Origin: Emergomyces orientalis
Taxonomy: Eukaryota; Ascomycota; Eurotiomycetes; Onygenales; Ajellomycetaceae
Direction: 5' to 3'
Assembly (NCBI GenBank): GCA_002110485.1
Contig: MOWL01000001.1
Coordinates: 558,001-622,000, forward strand
Length of the DNA stretch: 64,000 nucleotides
The notes under the pieces are model-generated. The model ran no database searches. It was not told where the DNA came from and saw only the letters and a list, made by a program, of their open reading frames with translations. Position numbers and translations under genes: made by a program. This document shows, one piece after another, positions 19,941 through 32,398 of the stretch. The first letter of the stretch is position 1, and every line of letters begins with the position of its first letter.

Positions 19941-21445
19941 ATGGCCACCGACATCCCCCAAAACACTGCGCTTGTTGTTGACCAGGACGAGACTGATTCC
20001 AGCTACGGAGGCGACTTGTAAGATTATGTTTCACTATTGTGTCCGAAATTCATCCTCATTATTTCTATCTCATGGTCATTTTACGAGCACACATTCGAAT
20101 CCCAGTATTTTATGTGTTACCCCCATATATATTTGCGTATAATACCTTCTATACGTACCCACCTACCCGCCATTGAGGGAACATGAACACTAACCAAAAG
20201 CGTCCACCCACTCCGGAAAAAAATTACATAGGGAGAGTGAAACCACGTCGGTTACATCGAGCATTTATAAATATCGGCTTGAGCACGGGAGAAGGTATCA
20301 TGGCTATAAAGACGGAGCATACTATGCCCCGAATGACGAGAAGGCGAACGAGACCCTGGATATTGCGCATCATTCCTATCTCCTCCTACTGAATAAAAAG
20401 TTATATCTGGCGCCGATTGAGAATCCCCAGGTATATCCAGTCTCTATTTCACTATTCCCTTCCATCAATGTCAACGAGTCAATCATTGTTTGTCGCTATT
20501 GGAGTTGGGGGGGACTGGGAGGTGCACGATTTTAGCCCATATATAAAAATCCACCGGTGTCATTTGAGGGCTGTGAAGCAAAGGGATATACTAACCATGT
20601 AATGTTATGTTGTGGATAGAAAGTTCTCGATATTGGAACTGGAACGGGTATGTCGAGTCAATTACTTTCCATATTCCCCTTCCATTACTTCATGCCCAGA
20701 CCTAGACACTCCATCTACCAAGAAAACGGAAGCAAACACGCTGATGTCCCATTTTATAGGCATATGGGCCATCGATTTCGCCGAAGAACACCCGGAAGCC
20801 ACCGTCATCGGCACCGACCTTTCCCCCACTCAACCTACCTGGGTTCCCCCCAATGTCTCCTTCTTAATTGACGATTGCACTGAATATCCCTGGACCTTTG
20901 AAGAAAACTCAATGGATTTCATCCACGTCCGTGATCTCTTCGCCTGCATCCCGGACTGGTCCCAATTCCTCGCCCAGTGCTACAAAACCACAAAACCAGG
21001 TGGATACGTTCAAATCTTCAACCGTGCCGTTTGGCTGGAAACTGACGACAACTCGATACCCGAAGATGAGAAGCATGTGATGAATATCTGGAAGCGCGAG
21101 TTCCGCGAAGTAGGCGAGCGGCTGGGGAAAACGACAACCATCATTGAGAGGCAGAAGGAAGAAATGGAGAAGGCGGGCTTTGTGGATGTTACAGAGACGA
21201 AATTGAAAATGCCTTTGGGTCCATGGCCGAAGGATCAGGCGCTCAAGGAGGTGGGGAAGTTTTATTATTTGGAGTGTTCGCAGGGGCTGGACGGATGGGC
21301 TTTGGCGCTGTTGACGAGGGTAATGGGTTGGGACGTGGCGGAGGTGCATGTGCTTTTGGCCCAGTTCCGGAAAGCAATGGCTGATCGTTCGATTCATTCA
21401 TATGTGCCGCTTTCGATTGTGTATGGAAGGAAACCGACGTCATGA
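19941..21445 (+). CDS. LaeA-like SAM-dependent methyltransferase
   Basis: The gene has four exons (19941-20017, 20232-20430, 20620-20647, 20760-21445) whose phases close to 329 residues. One exon is only 28 nt and encodes the SAM-binding motif I, VLDIGTGTG (about 94-102), which continues into GIWAIDFA in the last exon. Upstream are the family hallmarks EHGRRYHGYKDG and YYAPND. Downstream come GTDLSPTQP, a conserved aspartate pair in FLIDDC, and KPGGYVQIF. This is the TAM/LaeA-type methyltransferase group, abundant in filamentous ascomycetes. Most members have no known substrate, and LaeA itself controls secondary metabolism and development. At 329 residues and with many paralogues in such genomes, calling it the LaeA orthologue is not justified. 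Confidence 0.9.
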
Positions 21446-22704
21446 GTGGCTATGCATAGAAATCTGTGTGTGGGTGTTTTATTGAAATTTTTCTTTCATG
21501 AATAGTATATATCCCTTGGGCGCACATAATTTTGAGCAGTATCCCCTCCCTTTATACCTGCGTACCTAACTCTCTTTTATATCAACCCCCTTTTGCATCT
21601 AGTGTTTTTTTTTTTTCTTCTTTTTTTTTTCTTTGCAGATACTTAAGGGAGCCCATTTTCACTTTCTTATTCTTCTCATGATTGACGATCGATATTCCCT
21701 TCTGCTCCCAATTTCAGTATATACCACGCAGTGTGCGCAATTGAGACCGAAACTGTTTATGCCATCGACTGGCAATCAATGCATCGCATCAATTCATCCA
21801 CGATTTAGCACAATACCTGATCAATATAACCCTTTTACCAGTTCTTGGGTGTTTCTGATATGCACATGGGCAAACCCTCTTACAAATGTGCTTGCAGACC
21901 GAGTGGACACTATCCGCAATTTTCTGGGGTCGAAAGCGACGGCGCCAAAGTATACCGGAGATATGGCCAGCGGGCCGGTGGGCGGCTCACTTATTAAGGC
22001 TAGGCAACGCCTAAACCTTGGCGATCTCCACAGTAAGATTTGGGTAGTATCAAACGTTCTAGAACCCGGCCTTTCTGACGGTTGGCACGATGAAGCGCCG
22101 CCTTAAAATATTTATTAACATTCTCATTTGATGTTTGGCATCCATATTTTCCCAGTTCAAGAGCATTCTGAACTTCAACAAGATAGATTCCCAGGTGATG
22201 AATTTAGGGGATCGCCAATTATAATCTTCTTTGCTGGCGTATTTTCAAATATTACAGAACCATACTCACACGACCACCATCGTTCTGCTTGGCTACGTTT
22301 TGACCTGTTGGCTCTCGGGACCTAGTTTTCATAACTTAATGATTCCATCTAATATGGCAAATTTGATACCCCAGACGAAAAGGATACTAGAACCCGAGTA
22401 TCTATGGATCATTTCTCCTGTTCTGCTCTCGCCTTGTCCATCAAAAAGATATTCGGGCGCGTCACGTGATATTAATTGGCACCTGCATCATCTTCTCTCT
22501 TAAACCTGCGAGAGGCTTTTTCACTACGGATGGTTTTATTCCTTTTTTGCCCTCAAATCAGTGGAAAAGGGTCAGTGGAAAAGGGTTCGCTTAATAGCCA
22601 CTTCTACCCAAGAATATCACAATTGCCTCCCAAATGTTTCGAGGTGACAACAAACAACCTCAATTGAAGCCCAAATACTCTTACACCCCCCCTATCAACT
22701 GGCC
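21446..22704. other. Gene-poor DNA after the methyltransferase
   Basis: It holds the 3' end of the methyltransferase transcript and a pyrimidine-rich tract at 21600-21635. A plus-strand frame at 21633-22106 (157 codons, no recognised domain, first codon an ATG) looks like a chance opening. Confidence 0.4.
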
Positions 22705-23407
22705 ATGGTGATATCTAAAAGCTCGGGTTCCCTGACCATACCAACTGGGCGGTTCAAATACCCATTTTACCTGAGCTCTTATTCTGAAGGAGAAATCATC
22801 TCTCTTCATAAATCAGAAATTAGTATTCTTCGCCTCCTTGAGAATTGCCAATTTTCCCTGGTCACCCAATTTGGTAGCCTGCAACCTCACATATGATAAC
22901 CCAGTTGGTTTTCCTTTTCTTGTCGTTACTTGGATTCCTGGAAAACAGTTATTATGGACAACAGGACCCTCCCTAAAACGATCTGACCGAGGTAAAGTTC
23001 TTAGGCAGATTGCTAAAATCATGATATCACGAAGATATGGTTAGTTGCATTTTAAAACTCAGAAAAGTCCCAGGTGCTGACACGAGTAGGTATTGGGCAC
23101 GTGAGCAATATTCAGGTCATGGATTGCTTTATTTTACAATACTTCAATCAAAAGATACATCAAGAGCTGGATAAAACTCCATTCTCTATCGACCATGGCG
23201 ATCTGTCGGTTCAGAATATTATTGTGGATTCAGAGTACAACATCGCAGGGCGAATGAGGACACTGTACTGCTAGCAATATGCTACTGACACCTTTCAACA
23301 ATAGCACCATCGACTGGGGTTTTGGTAGCTGTCAATCCTTCCAGGTTGCTGCCCGCGCTCCTCGGTTCCTGGCAATAGAAAATCCACTTGGCTTTGACTT
23401 TGCTTGA
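22705..23407 (+). pseudogene. Broken aminoglycoside-phosphotransferase-like kinase
   Basis: Pieces of one APH-family kinase lie in order but in three frames. The first (22705-22896) carries EISILRLLENC. The second contains YDNPVGFPFLVVTWIPG and begins where the first goes out of frame. A third, near 23180-23250, has the catalytic-loop pattern HGDLSVQN followed by IIVDSEYNI. A last piece (about 23306-23404) reads IDWGFG and PRFLAIENPLGFDF. Related fungal proteins join these blocks without breaks. A 40-nt intron (23265-23304, GT-AG) could reconnect the last two in frame but leaves extra residues before IDW. The first frame switch near 22870 has no obvious splice sites. The simplest reading is a decayed copy of an expanded fungal kinase family. 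Confidence 0.6.
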
Positions 23408-25989
23408 TGCTGCAAATGGACTATAACATCTTTCTTGAAGCAGTGCAAGGTAAATTATGCACTCTCTAACTATTGTTCCATTGCTCGTTAAGCTGTATTA
23501 GGCACCAGACGTTGACCACACAGGGCTTATTCTCGAAGCGGTCATGAGCAAAGGCTGCCATAAATGGCTCGGTTATGGTCTGTTACTGTAGTTAATGCGG
23601 AATGTGAAGTGTCTGAATTTTTTGGGAGAGAGTGCGGCCAGAGTGGCCAGATCAGAGCTCTTGATATCACGGACGTCCCAAACTGTTTAAGAATAGATCA
23701 TAATGTCAATGGATGATAATTGTATATGTTTCAGAAGGTGTCTATTGCTAGCTGAGCAGTAGTCATTTACACAATTTAGCCAAATAGCTACTCTGTGCGT
23801 GCCAATCTTATGTGCGCTCGGTGGTGGTTCACAGATCCATATCTCATGCTGTAAAAACTCCCGAATGTCCCTATGTCTCTTAAGACTAACTTCATTTATT
23901 TATTCTTCAACGGCCTGCAGCATTCCTCACAATGGATATGCATCATTAAGTCAACGTTTTACGAAAAAAGAGTCAATGCTGACGGAGTCCTAGTTGACCC
24001 GGATATTTCTGGGGGAACAAGTCCGCAATTAGCGACGAAAAGTCTCCACCAAAGTCTTTTTGCGTGCTCCGGGGATGTTTCAAATATACCAAGTGGGGCG
24101 GGCGAAATCGAAGCGAGACTATGGATCAATTAGATTTGTGGCTGTTCTGCTGTTCTGCTGTCCTGCGGTCTTGCTGTTCTCCGGTTCTGCAAACAGCTGG
24201 CTGCTGGATTGTTCTGGGGTTTCGATTAGCTGGAATCATTACCTGGTGTTCTTAGCCACCATCGCAAGATGAATTGTTTGTAGGTGAAGATTCGTATCTT
24301 ATACTTGAAAAGGTGGATTTCATGGCCACAGTACAGTACAAACATATGGCTATGAATTCATTCTTCCTTTGTTGATGAACAGTCAAGACAGAAGATTAGA
24401 GGTTAGTAGTCCGTTTTTGTCACTGATGGTCAAGCTTCCGAGTAATAAGGATTTGGAGTTCCAAGTTTGTTCAAGAACATGCAGCGTTTGTTGTTCACGG
24501 ACAGACAAGCTGCTTTCTCTGAAAAACCGACACAATTACACCTTTCCACACCTCAGCAGCTTGCAAAACAGAGAAAATATGGCAAGTTGAGCTGTGAGGT
24601 ATATTGAGCTGATGATAGATTTCACGCTACAAGTTCTCTTTGTGGATAACTTTGAATTTCTTAGCGAATCTGCTTCCTGGCCAAACACATTTGGGTTGGG
24701 CCTTGACCTCAGATGATACCAGCAAAATAATGATACTAAATCAGAGAGAAGCGCCTAGGTATTTTAATGGCCCTGCACTCTCCCCGTGTCTATGATGAAA
24801 AGGTCGTCCTTGGGCAAATCGCACGTCCCCATCAAGAAATTTGTATGTTTCTTTCCCATGAGGAGGACGTTTTTATTTTTAGCATCCAGCAAAATCTTCA
24901 AATACACGACACAAAAGTGACGCAGGGAACTCCTCAGAAGGTAAAATATTAAAAAAGAGCAATAAAGAAAAGAAAAAAGAAGATAAAAAGATGGAAAAAA
25001 GGGGAAAACATGCAAACCAAGTAAGAAAACTTGAACTCCATTTACCGCATCCAGATATGTAACAGAACATGTCAAAGACTCCCCACCTCTACCCATGAAT
25101 AGGATTCAAACTCTTGATGACCGACAGCTAGCTCGTCTGCTCTTATTTGCACCCAGGCCAAGGTATGTTTGTCAGCCCCAGCAAGGTGTTACGTAGGCTT
25201 ATATTGGATCGAAAATGGGCTGAGGCATTGCGGCCGAGTGCCCACGCCTGGACAAGATGGAATATAATGCTTACACACATCATGGCTGCTGCGCAACCAG
25301 GGCAGGGCATGGGATTCAGGATAAACGCCCGTGAAACAAGATTCTCCTGAGTATGTATGGGCTAGATACTGCACAGCTAGCCAGGAACCCATACAGCCAA
25401 TGAGTTCTAATATTATTTCATGATTTTGGTGCAGAGATAGATACGTTCCACGTTATTATTTGGGAAATACATGACGAAAGGATTTGAGGTAACTCCACAA
25501 CAGTTTCAGCGTCCAGCCCCGAGAAGGCGTGGGTATTTTTGGAAACATCCTGTTACCCTGTATGTACCATTGAATACACAGCCCTGTACAAAGCAAATGA
25601 GTGTAAAATATCTGTAAAATACAGTAACCCCTTAACACAAAGGAGACAAAGAACATTATATAAGCACGCATTTTTTGGAACATGCCAGTGCACTGTACGG
25701 ATTACTGTACTGTACAAATCCAGAAATTCTTGGCTGTCAGAGTTCCCATCACTTCATCAACCTCATCCGCTTCGTCTGCTTCGTTTCCCATCCTTCGCTT
25801 CTCCCGCCCATCGCAGCTTGTCGCATACTACCATCGTCCTACCCGCAGCGTACGGTCCAAGGCATCCCCAGATACCTCAGAAGACCCCTCTCGCCCTACG
25901 CTTAAAACCATATCGTTGTTGTTATTCAACTGCCACGCATCTGGCTTTGTTAATCGCTGCCACCTAATCCTTCGCATCTCTCAGCAGCC
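23408..25989. other. 2.6-kb region without a recognised gene
   Basis: Only short overlapping frames are present. An imperfect CTGTT/CTGCT repeat lies at about 24139-24190. The right part, from roughly 25,700, is pyrimidine-rich and is probably the promoter and leader of the synaptobrevin gene. Confidence 0.45.
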
Positions 25990-26750
25990 ATGGCCGACCG
26001 CGAGCAACCCTACGATCCATACATCCCCTCTGGGTCGAACCAACCGGCAGCAAATAGTGGAAATGGTGGAAATCAGAGAACAGCAGCGCTTCAAGCGGTG
26101 GGTTATCCCCTTCACCCCTTGGTTCCTCCCTCCGCGCGGCCCAGGCCAACATCTTTTGTATCCACTTGTATCCACGATCGCAACAAACATCGTCACCTAG
26201 ATCAAGAGTGCCTGGCGCCCATTATACTCCTCTTTCGCACAAGATCGAATTGCTCTTTTTCCAATTTTTCGGCAGAGGCTTTTCCTTTTCAACCCAGCCA
26301 ACACTCTTTTGTATATACTCTTCAAAACCTATGTCACTAACTCGTATGTTATCTTTTGATTCTTCTAGCAAATCGACGATACCGTCGGTGTAATGCGTGA
26401 AAACATCAACAAAGTCTCTCAGCGCGGCGAAAACCTCGATTCGTTGCAAGACAAGACCGATAACCTGGCTCATTCTGCCCAGGGATTCCGTCGGGGCGCC
26501 AACAAAGTGAGAAAGCAGATGTGGTGGAAGGACTTTAAGATGCGCATATGCATAATCGTCGGCATCATTTTACTACTTGTTGTTATTATTGTCCCTTCTG
26601 GTATGTGGTATTTTCCCCCTCTTATGGCTGGCTGGTTGGCATGACAGGACAGGACATCTTTAACGCCGTCTTTTTGTCGCCCTGCCAGCGTAGTCATGGT
26701 ATGTAGAAACTTATAACTAACCGTTCATTGTAGTTGTACTGAATAAGTAA
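25990..26750 (+). CDS. SNC1: Synaptobrevin / exocytic v-SNARE (Snc type)
   Basis: The gene has three exons (25990-26097, 26369-26600, 26734-26750) with 271-bp and 133-bp introns, giving 118 residues. A short polar N-terminus ends at TAALQA, where the first intron falls. The R-SNARE motif follows from QIDDTVGVMRENINKV to about residue 95. It carries the zero-layer arginine in the block SQRGENLDSL. Next is the juxtamembrane WWKDFKM and one C-terminal membrane anchor. The last exon adds only a few residues (VVLNK). Snc proteins sit on secretory vesicles and pair with Sso- and Sec9-type t-SNAREs at the plasma membrane, the hyphal tip in filamentous fungi. Length and layout are normal for the family. 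Confidence 0.95.
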
Positions 26751-27977
26751 TTCGGCGGGCTCTCGCCTTTTACGACGTGCACTCGAGCACTGATCTTAGT
26801 CCGTTCTTTTACTGTATTCCTCCGGCATCGGCAACGAAAGTGGTTGTTTTCACAGGTTGCGATCTTCGGGTGTCTCCGATCATTTTGATACTCCTTGGTT
26901 TTGTTCTATTATTCCTGTCATGTCCTCCTGGCGCAAATTGCTCTTTTTCCGTTTTTTTTCTTTCCCTTTTTGCTCTTGGTTTTCTGTGTTGCTCGTTTGT
27001 CCCCCCTGCCTTTTACTCCCTCCTCCCCTTGATGCATGCGTGCGGTCTTTGGCTGAATCCTGCGAAAAACAACCATCCCTAAACGAAACGGCGGCTGGCC
27101 AAGGCAGACACAATGGAACTGTATATGATACTGGCGATTTTCTCTTGTTCTTCCATTCCCGCTCTCTTTCCTGTCTGTTAATCCTTCCCCTTTAGCAGCT
27201 ATACTAATGAAACGTGTTTTTCTCTCTGCCTAACGGGAATACATACATATGCGGTTGATTGGACCAGCCGTGGAACTTTCAGGAAGTTTTGATCGGCTGG
27301 AGCGGTGAAATTGTAGCATTATTGAATCCTGGGTTTAATATAATATTTTGAATTTAATCGAAGATACGGATCCTGATACGGCAATCTGATAAATTCCTGG
27401 AATCTGATGTTATTGAACCGCCTTGTAGGATATAAAATGTCAAACTCCACTGATTTTACAATCTTATCAATCAATCTGGTTGACATTTTTTGCCCCCTCA
27501 GAGAACTGGGTTTGAAGCCACAAATTTAGCCTGAAAATTTCTTTATCAAAAGTCAACAAGCGATAAAAGCCAAATCAGCTAAATATCGAGAACGGCAACA
27601 AGTTAGAATATTTTTTTTTGGTTTTTCAGCTACTCAAAGGATTATTGAGATTAAGTGTTTCCTTTTTCCTTTTTCTGTTCTTTTTTTGGTCCTTTTTTTT
27701 GCTTTTTTCCCGTGGCTGTCGCTGTATTGCACGAATTGTACCGTTGTGAAGAGTAGCTCCAGGAACGGCCCACCTCCATAGCGCCCAGTCATATTTATCC
27801 CTCTGGTTCACAAAAATCTGCTCTCAACAAACCAAGGAAAAAAGCCACAACAACCATTTCCCTCCCCTCCCAATTTAGATATCAAGGTGTGCCTAATAAA
27901 CTACAAAAGCAGACTCCCTCTAGAAACAATTGGGCTGTGGCCTGTTCTGGTACTGCTTCACCACTGAAAGCTGCCGC
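26751..27977. other. Intergenic region SNC - ARG5,6
   Basis: No gene is recognised. The left part should be the synaptobrevin 3' untranslated region. The right part, with poly(T) runs at 27,600-27,720, is the likely ARG5,6 promoter. There is no ATG-initiated extension of the ARG5,6 frame upstream of 27978. Confidence 0.5.
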
Positions 27978-30888
27978 ATGTTTGTCAACAAAATGATAGC
28001 AGCTCGGCTCGGTGCGCCGGGAGCTCTCGCACACCCCTTCATATCCCTCTCCCTACCTGCCAAACGACTCCTGTCCTCAGCAGCAACCAGGCGATTCACT
28101 CCGGCATGTACATCTCTTGCATCAGCCTCGTCTCCTCTGTCCTCCTCCTCCTTTTCTCGACTTGAACGACGCCATTATTCCCCTCAATCGTCACCGCATC
28201 TCTCCACCCGCTCGACCGTTGTCCAGCTATTGAGCAACATTGGTTCCAAGAGGGAAGTCCAGCAGTACCTCTCCCACTTCACCTCTGTCTCCTCACAGCA
28301 GTTCGCCGTCATCAAAGTTGGTGGAGCCATTATCACAGAGCATCTGCAAACCTTATCTTCCGCTCTAGCCTTCCTCAACCATGTCGGTCTCTATCCGATT
28401 GTCGTCCACGGCGCCGGTCCTCAGTTAAATAAAATGCTTGAAGCTGCCGGTGTAGAGCCACAATTCGAAGATGGTATCAGGGTTACAGACGGAAAGACGC
28501 TGGCCCTTGCACGATCGTTGTTCCTCGAGGAGAATCTGAAGTTGGTGGAGGAGCTTGAGAGTCTAGGTGTGCGGGCCAGACCGATTACCACGGGCGTGTT
28601 CTCGGCGGACTACCTTGACAAGGAGAGGTATAATTTGGTTGGCAAGATTAATGGTGTCAACAAGGCTCCCATTGAAGCCGCGATTAACGCTGGATGCCTT
28701 CCCATCTTGACTTCCATGGCTGAGACACCCGAGGGGCAAATTCTGAATGTCAACGCCGACGTGGCTGCTGGTGAGCTTGCAAGGGCGTTGCAGCCGTTGA
28801 AAATTGTCTATCTTGCGGAGAAGGGAGGGTTGTTTAACGGTGATACTGGTGAGAAGATCTCTGCAATTAACCTGGACGAGGAGTATGATCACTTGATGAA
28901 GCAGTGGTGGGTGCGTCATGGCACCAGACTAAAGATTAAGGAAATGAAAGAGCTGCTTATGGATCTTCCTCGAACGTCCAGTGTGGCTATCATCCATCCT
29001 GCGGATCTACAGAAGGAGTTGTTTACCGATACGGGAGCGGGGACCTTGATCCGCAGGGGCAACAAGGTTCATATCAAATCTTCCCTTGAGGAATTTGAGG
29101 ATATTGAAATGTTTAAGAGTGCCCTCGTCCGTGACCGTGAGGGATTGGATGCCAAAGCGACGGTTGACAGATATGTACAGTCATTGAAGAATTGCGAGTT
29201 TAAGGCCTACCTGGACGAACCGATGGAAGCGCTTGCTGTAGTTTTGCCTCCCCAGGCTGGGTCATCGCTCGCTCAGTTGACGACACTCAGTATTACCAAA
29301 GCCGGATGGCTGAAGCAGGTTGCGGATAATGTCTTCGCTAGTATCCAGAAAGACTTCCCCAAGCTCGTCTGGACAGTTAACGAGGATGACGAAAATCTCA
29401 CCTGGTTCTTCGATAAAGCCCAAGGTAGTTTGAGCCGGGGTGGCGAGGTGCTTTTCTGGAGCGGTATTGAAAGCGGCGATGAAATCAAGGAGCTCATCGC
29501 AGAATTTAGCAAACACGGCAGCGACATGCTTGGTGGCAATGCGTTGGAGTCCAAGTTCCAGCGCGCTGCACAGGCTGCGTCCATTCCGGCTGGGGCCACT
29601 GGCTCAGCGGGTCAACAGAAACGAACATTTTCAACCTCTACCACTTCGAGCATACTCCGCACTCAAAGACAGCGACAATTTGGCGTTGGCAACTACCAGT
29701 CTTCTCGATCATATACCACCACCAACCCAAACCCCCCACTTGGTGAGAAGAATGTGTCGAACACTAAACCCTCCAAAGTAGCCCTAATTGGAGCGCGGGG
29801 ATATACCGGACGGGCTCTTGTCAATCTTATGAACGAGCACCCACATATGGATCTCCGACATGTTTCTTCCCGCGAGCTCGCCGGTCAAGAGCTGCAAGGC
29901 TATAGCAAACGGAAAATCATCTACGAAAACCTCAGTGCTGATGATGTGCGGCGTATGGCTGACAATGGCGACGTTGACTGCTGGGTCATGGCGCTGCCCA
30001 ATGGCGTCTGCAAACCGTTTGTCGATGCCATCGACCAAGTTGACAAGGAAAAAGCCGTGATCGTGGACCTCAGTGCAGACTACCGATTTGATAACAGCTG
30101 GACCTACGGCCTGCCCGAGCTGGTCAGCCGTGCCTCCATCGCTCAAGCGCTCCGCATTTCCAACCCGGGATGCTACGCCACGGCTGCCCAAGTAGGCATT
30201 GCGCCCCTTGTTCCGCATCTCGATGGGCGACCCACTGTTTTCGGTGTGTCTGGATATTCGGGAGCTGGAACCAAGCCCAGCCCGAAGAACGATGTCGACC
30301 ACCTGACCAACAACCTCATTCCGTATAGTTTGACAGATCACATCCACGAACGGGAGATTAGCACGCAGCTTGGCGTTGAAGTTGCGTTTATTCCTCATGT
30401 GGCGTCTTGGTTCCAGGGAATTCATGTATGTTCAACATATATCTTTCCTTCTGTACTTCTTTTTTATTCGCGTAACTAACACATTTATCTCGCCCCAACT
30501 AGCACACAATCAACATCCCCCTGAAGGAAACCATGTCGTCCCGTGACATCCGCAATCTCTACCAAGATAGATACGCTGGCGAGAAACTCGTCAAAGTCGT
30601 CGGTGAGGCGCCTCTTGTGAAAAACATCGCCGGTCGTCACGGAGTTGAGGTTGGAGGGTTTGCAGTCCATTCTGGGGGGAAGAGAGTGGTCGTTTGCGCC
30701 ACGATCGATAATCTGCTGAAGGGAGCAGCGACTCAATGCCTTCGTAAGTTCAAGCTCCGTCCTTTTTTTTAAGTCTTTTGTTTGAGCTCGGTGTTTTGTT
30801 CCAGTAACATTGTGCTAACCCTGACCGATTAGAAAACATGAATCTCGCACTTGGATATTCGGAATACGAAGGCATCCCACTAGAGTAA
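27978..30888 (+). CDS. ARG5,6: ARG5,6: acetylglutamate kinase + acetylglutamyl-phosphate reductase
   Basis: Three exons (27978-30425, 30503-30743, 30833-30888) encode 914 residues. The start is the first ATG of the long frame. The leader is rich in Ser, Arg and Ala, fitting mitochondrial import. The kinase domain begins near residue 108 with VIKVGGAI, and HGAGPQ lies at 144-149. A GNAT-like regulatory domain covers roughly 380-560. A second Ser/Arg-rich, presequence-like segment (about 575-615) precedes the reductase. The reductase starts with ALIGARGYTGRAL and has catalytic Cys732 in SNPGCYATA. The enzyme performs steps two and three of ornithine/arginine synthesis in mitochondria. In yeast and Neurospora the precursor is cut into the two enzymes, and the internal segment is the expected cleavage zone. 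Confidence 0.98.
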
Positions 30889-32398
30889 AGCAAAAGGCAG
30901 CTAAGTTAGCTTAAGCCAGCATCATCAGTTTTCGAAAAAAAAAATAAAAAGCTATCCATGTCACAATATTTTTTCCCATGTTATTTAGCTTCTTCTAGGA
31001 TCACCCATTTTTTACTGTTTGTTTCTCTATCATCCTCTTTCCCTCGGTATCTCCTTTTTGTGCAGTTGAATCTGTGCAGGTATGCCGCACATACCCTAGG
31101 CGTGGCATTCATTTTTCTTCTTTCTAGCTTTCGCTAATTGATTCCTATATAAGATCAATTACCCCTTCCCCACTACCCTCCCTTTTTATTTTCTCATCTT
31201 ACTTTTCTTACCGGATGATTACATATACTCTTTCTACTCCGTTGAGGTTTGAGCTCTTTTGCAATTTTTCATACCCTTAGAAATTCCCATTTCTTTGAGC
31301 TTGATTGTCGTCTTCGTCATCCTTAGTTCCTTTTTAAATGCGTCGTCGGTACATTCATACCCTTCCATTTTGCTTTTTTAGGGGGCAATAGCTGTTCCCT
31401 ATCCATCCGGGTTTTGTTCCGTTTATCACCCACGCCTTTAACTTTTTTTTTTTCTTTTATTAGACGTAAAAAATGAACAGAGGAGATTCGGAAAGAAAGA
31501 AAAAAGTGCTAAGGCGGTATGAATTAAATCCAAGATATGCTCCCACCAGCTATTACCAGGAAATGGCTTTTAGTTTTATTTTTCTATATACCTTACTGAA
31601 TCAGTTGTATCGAGATTATCCTCTAATGTATATCTCAAAGAAGATATGCAGTCTATCCCTTTTCTCTCTCATTATTTCTCTATTACTCTTTTCTACGCCC
31701 CCACAAGGCTTATAGCCGTGGGATGATCATTCCCAGCCCAGTGTTTGGCTAACTGCCCGGTGGCTATCTGATTATTTGGGTTCTTTTTATTTCCTAATCC
31801 TCAACTTGAGCCCATGAGCAGGCTAAATGCCTACTCAAATCGGCGGATCATGGAAGAAAGGCCAGTGGATGCTTGTATCAAACCCTATATACTATTCCTA
31901 GCATGCTTAACAGTTTGCCCACAAATATAACCGGCCCTCCGCAAGACGTGACCCCGTGACTCCGCTCCGCCCAGCTCGGTTTACCTAGTCACGCGTTCCC
32001 ATTTCCCCCTCTTCCTCTTCCTCTTCCTCTTCAACCTCGTCACTCTCCCATCTTGCCCGACACTCCCTGTCACCCCTTCTCTTTTTCATATACTAGTGCA
32101 ATCTTTATATCAAACATCTCTAACCACCTTTATATCCGCTATATTACCCATTCACTATAGCCTGCAAGTCCCTCCCCCCTATTTTGAAGCACAGTAAGGG
32201 GAAGCGGCGAGCACAGAGAGGACGCGTGCACCACGTTTCCCATCTGTCTAACTGCTATCTATAAAAGAGTGCAGCATACTAAAGGGTGGCTGATTAAGAG
32301 ACATCGCATCCATTACCATTACCATTACCATTACCATTACATGCATTTCTCATAAGCGACGCCAGACGACGTCCAGGCGAGGTGCTGAAATTGGCAAG
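30889..32398. other. Intergenic region ARG5,6 - REC8
   Basis: No gene is recognised. It contains the ARG5,6 3' region, long pyrimidine tracts, a CTTCCT repeat near 32009-32032 and a (CATTAC)5 microsatellite at 32311-32340. The microsatellite is just upstream of the REC8 start. Confidence 0.5.
32311..32340. repeat. (CATTAC)5 microsatellite
   Basis: Five exact hexamer units lie 58 bp upstream of the REC8 start codon, probably in its 5' untranslated region. Confidence 0.9.

Noticed and set aside
27930..27977. Upstream extension of ARG5,6 by 16 codons
   Set aside because: The extension lacks an ATG (it opens with TTG), so the first ATG at 27978 was used.
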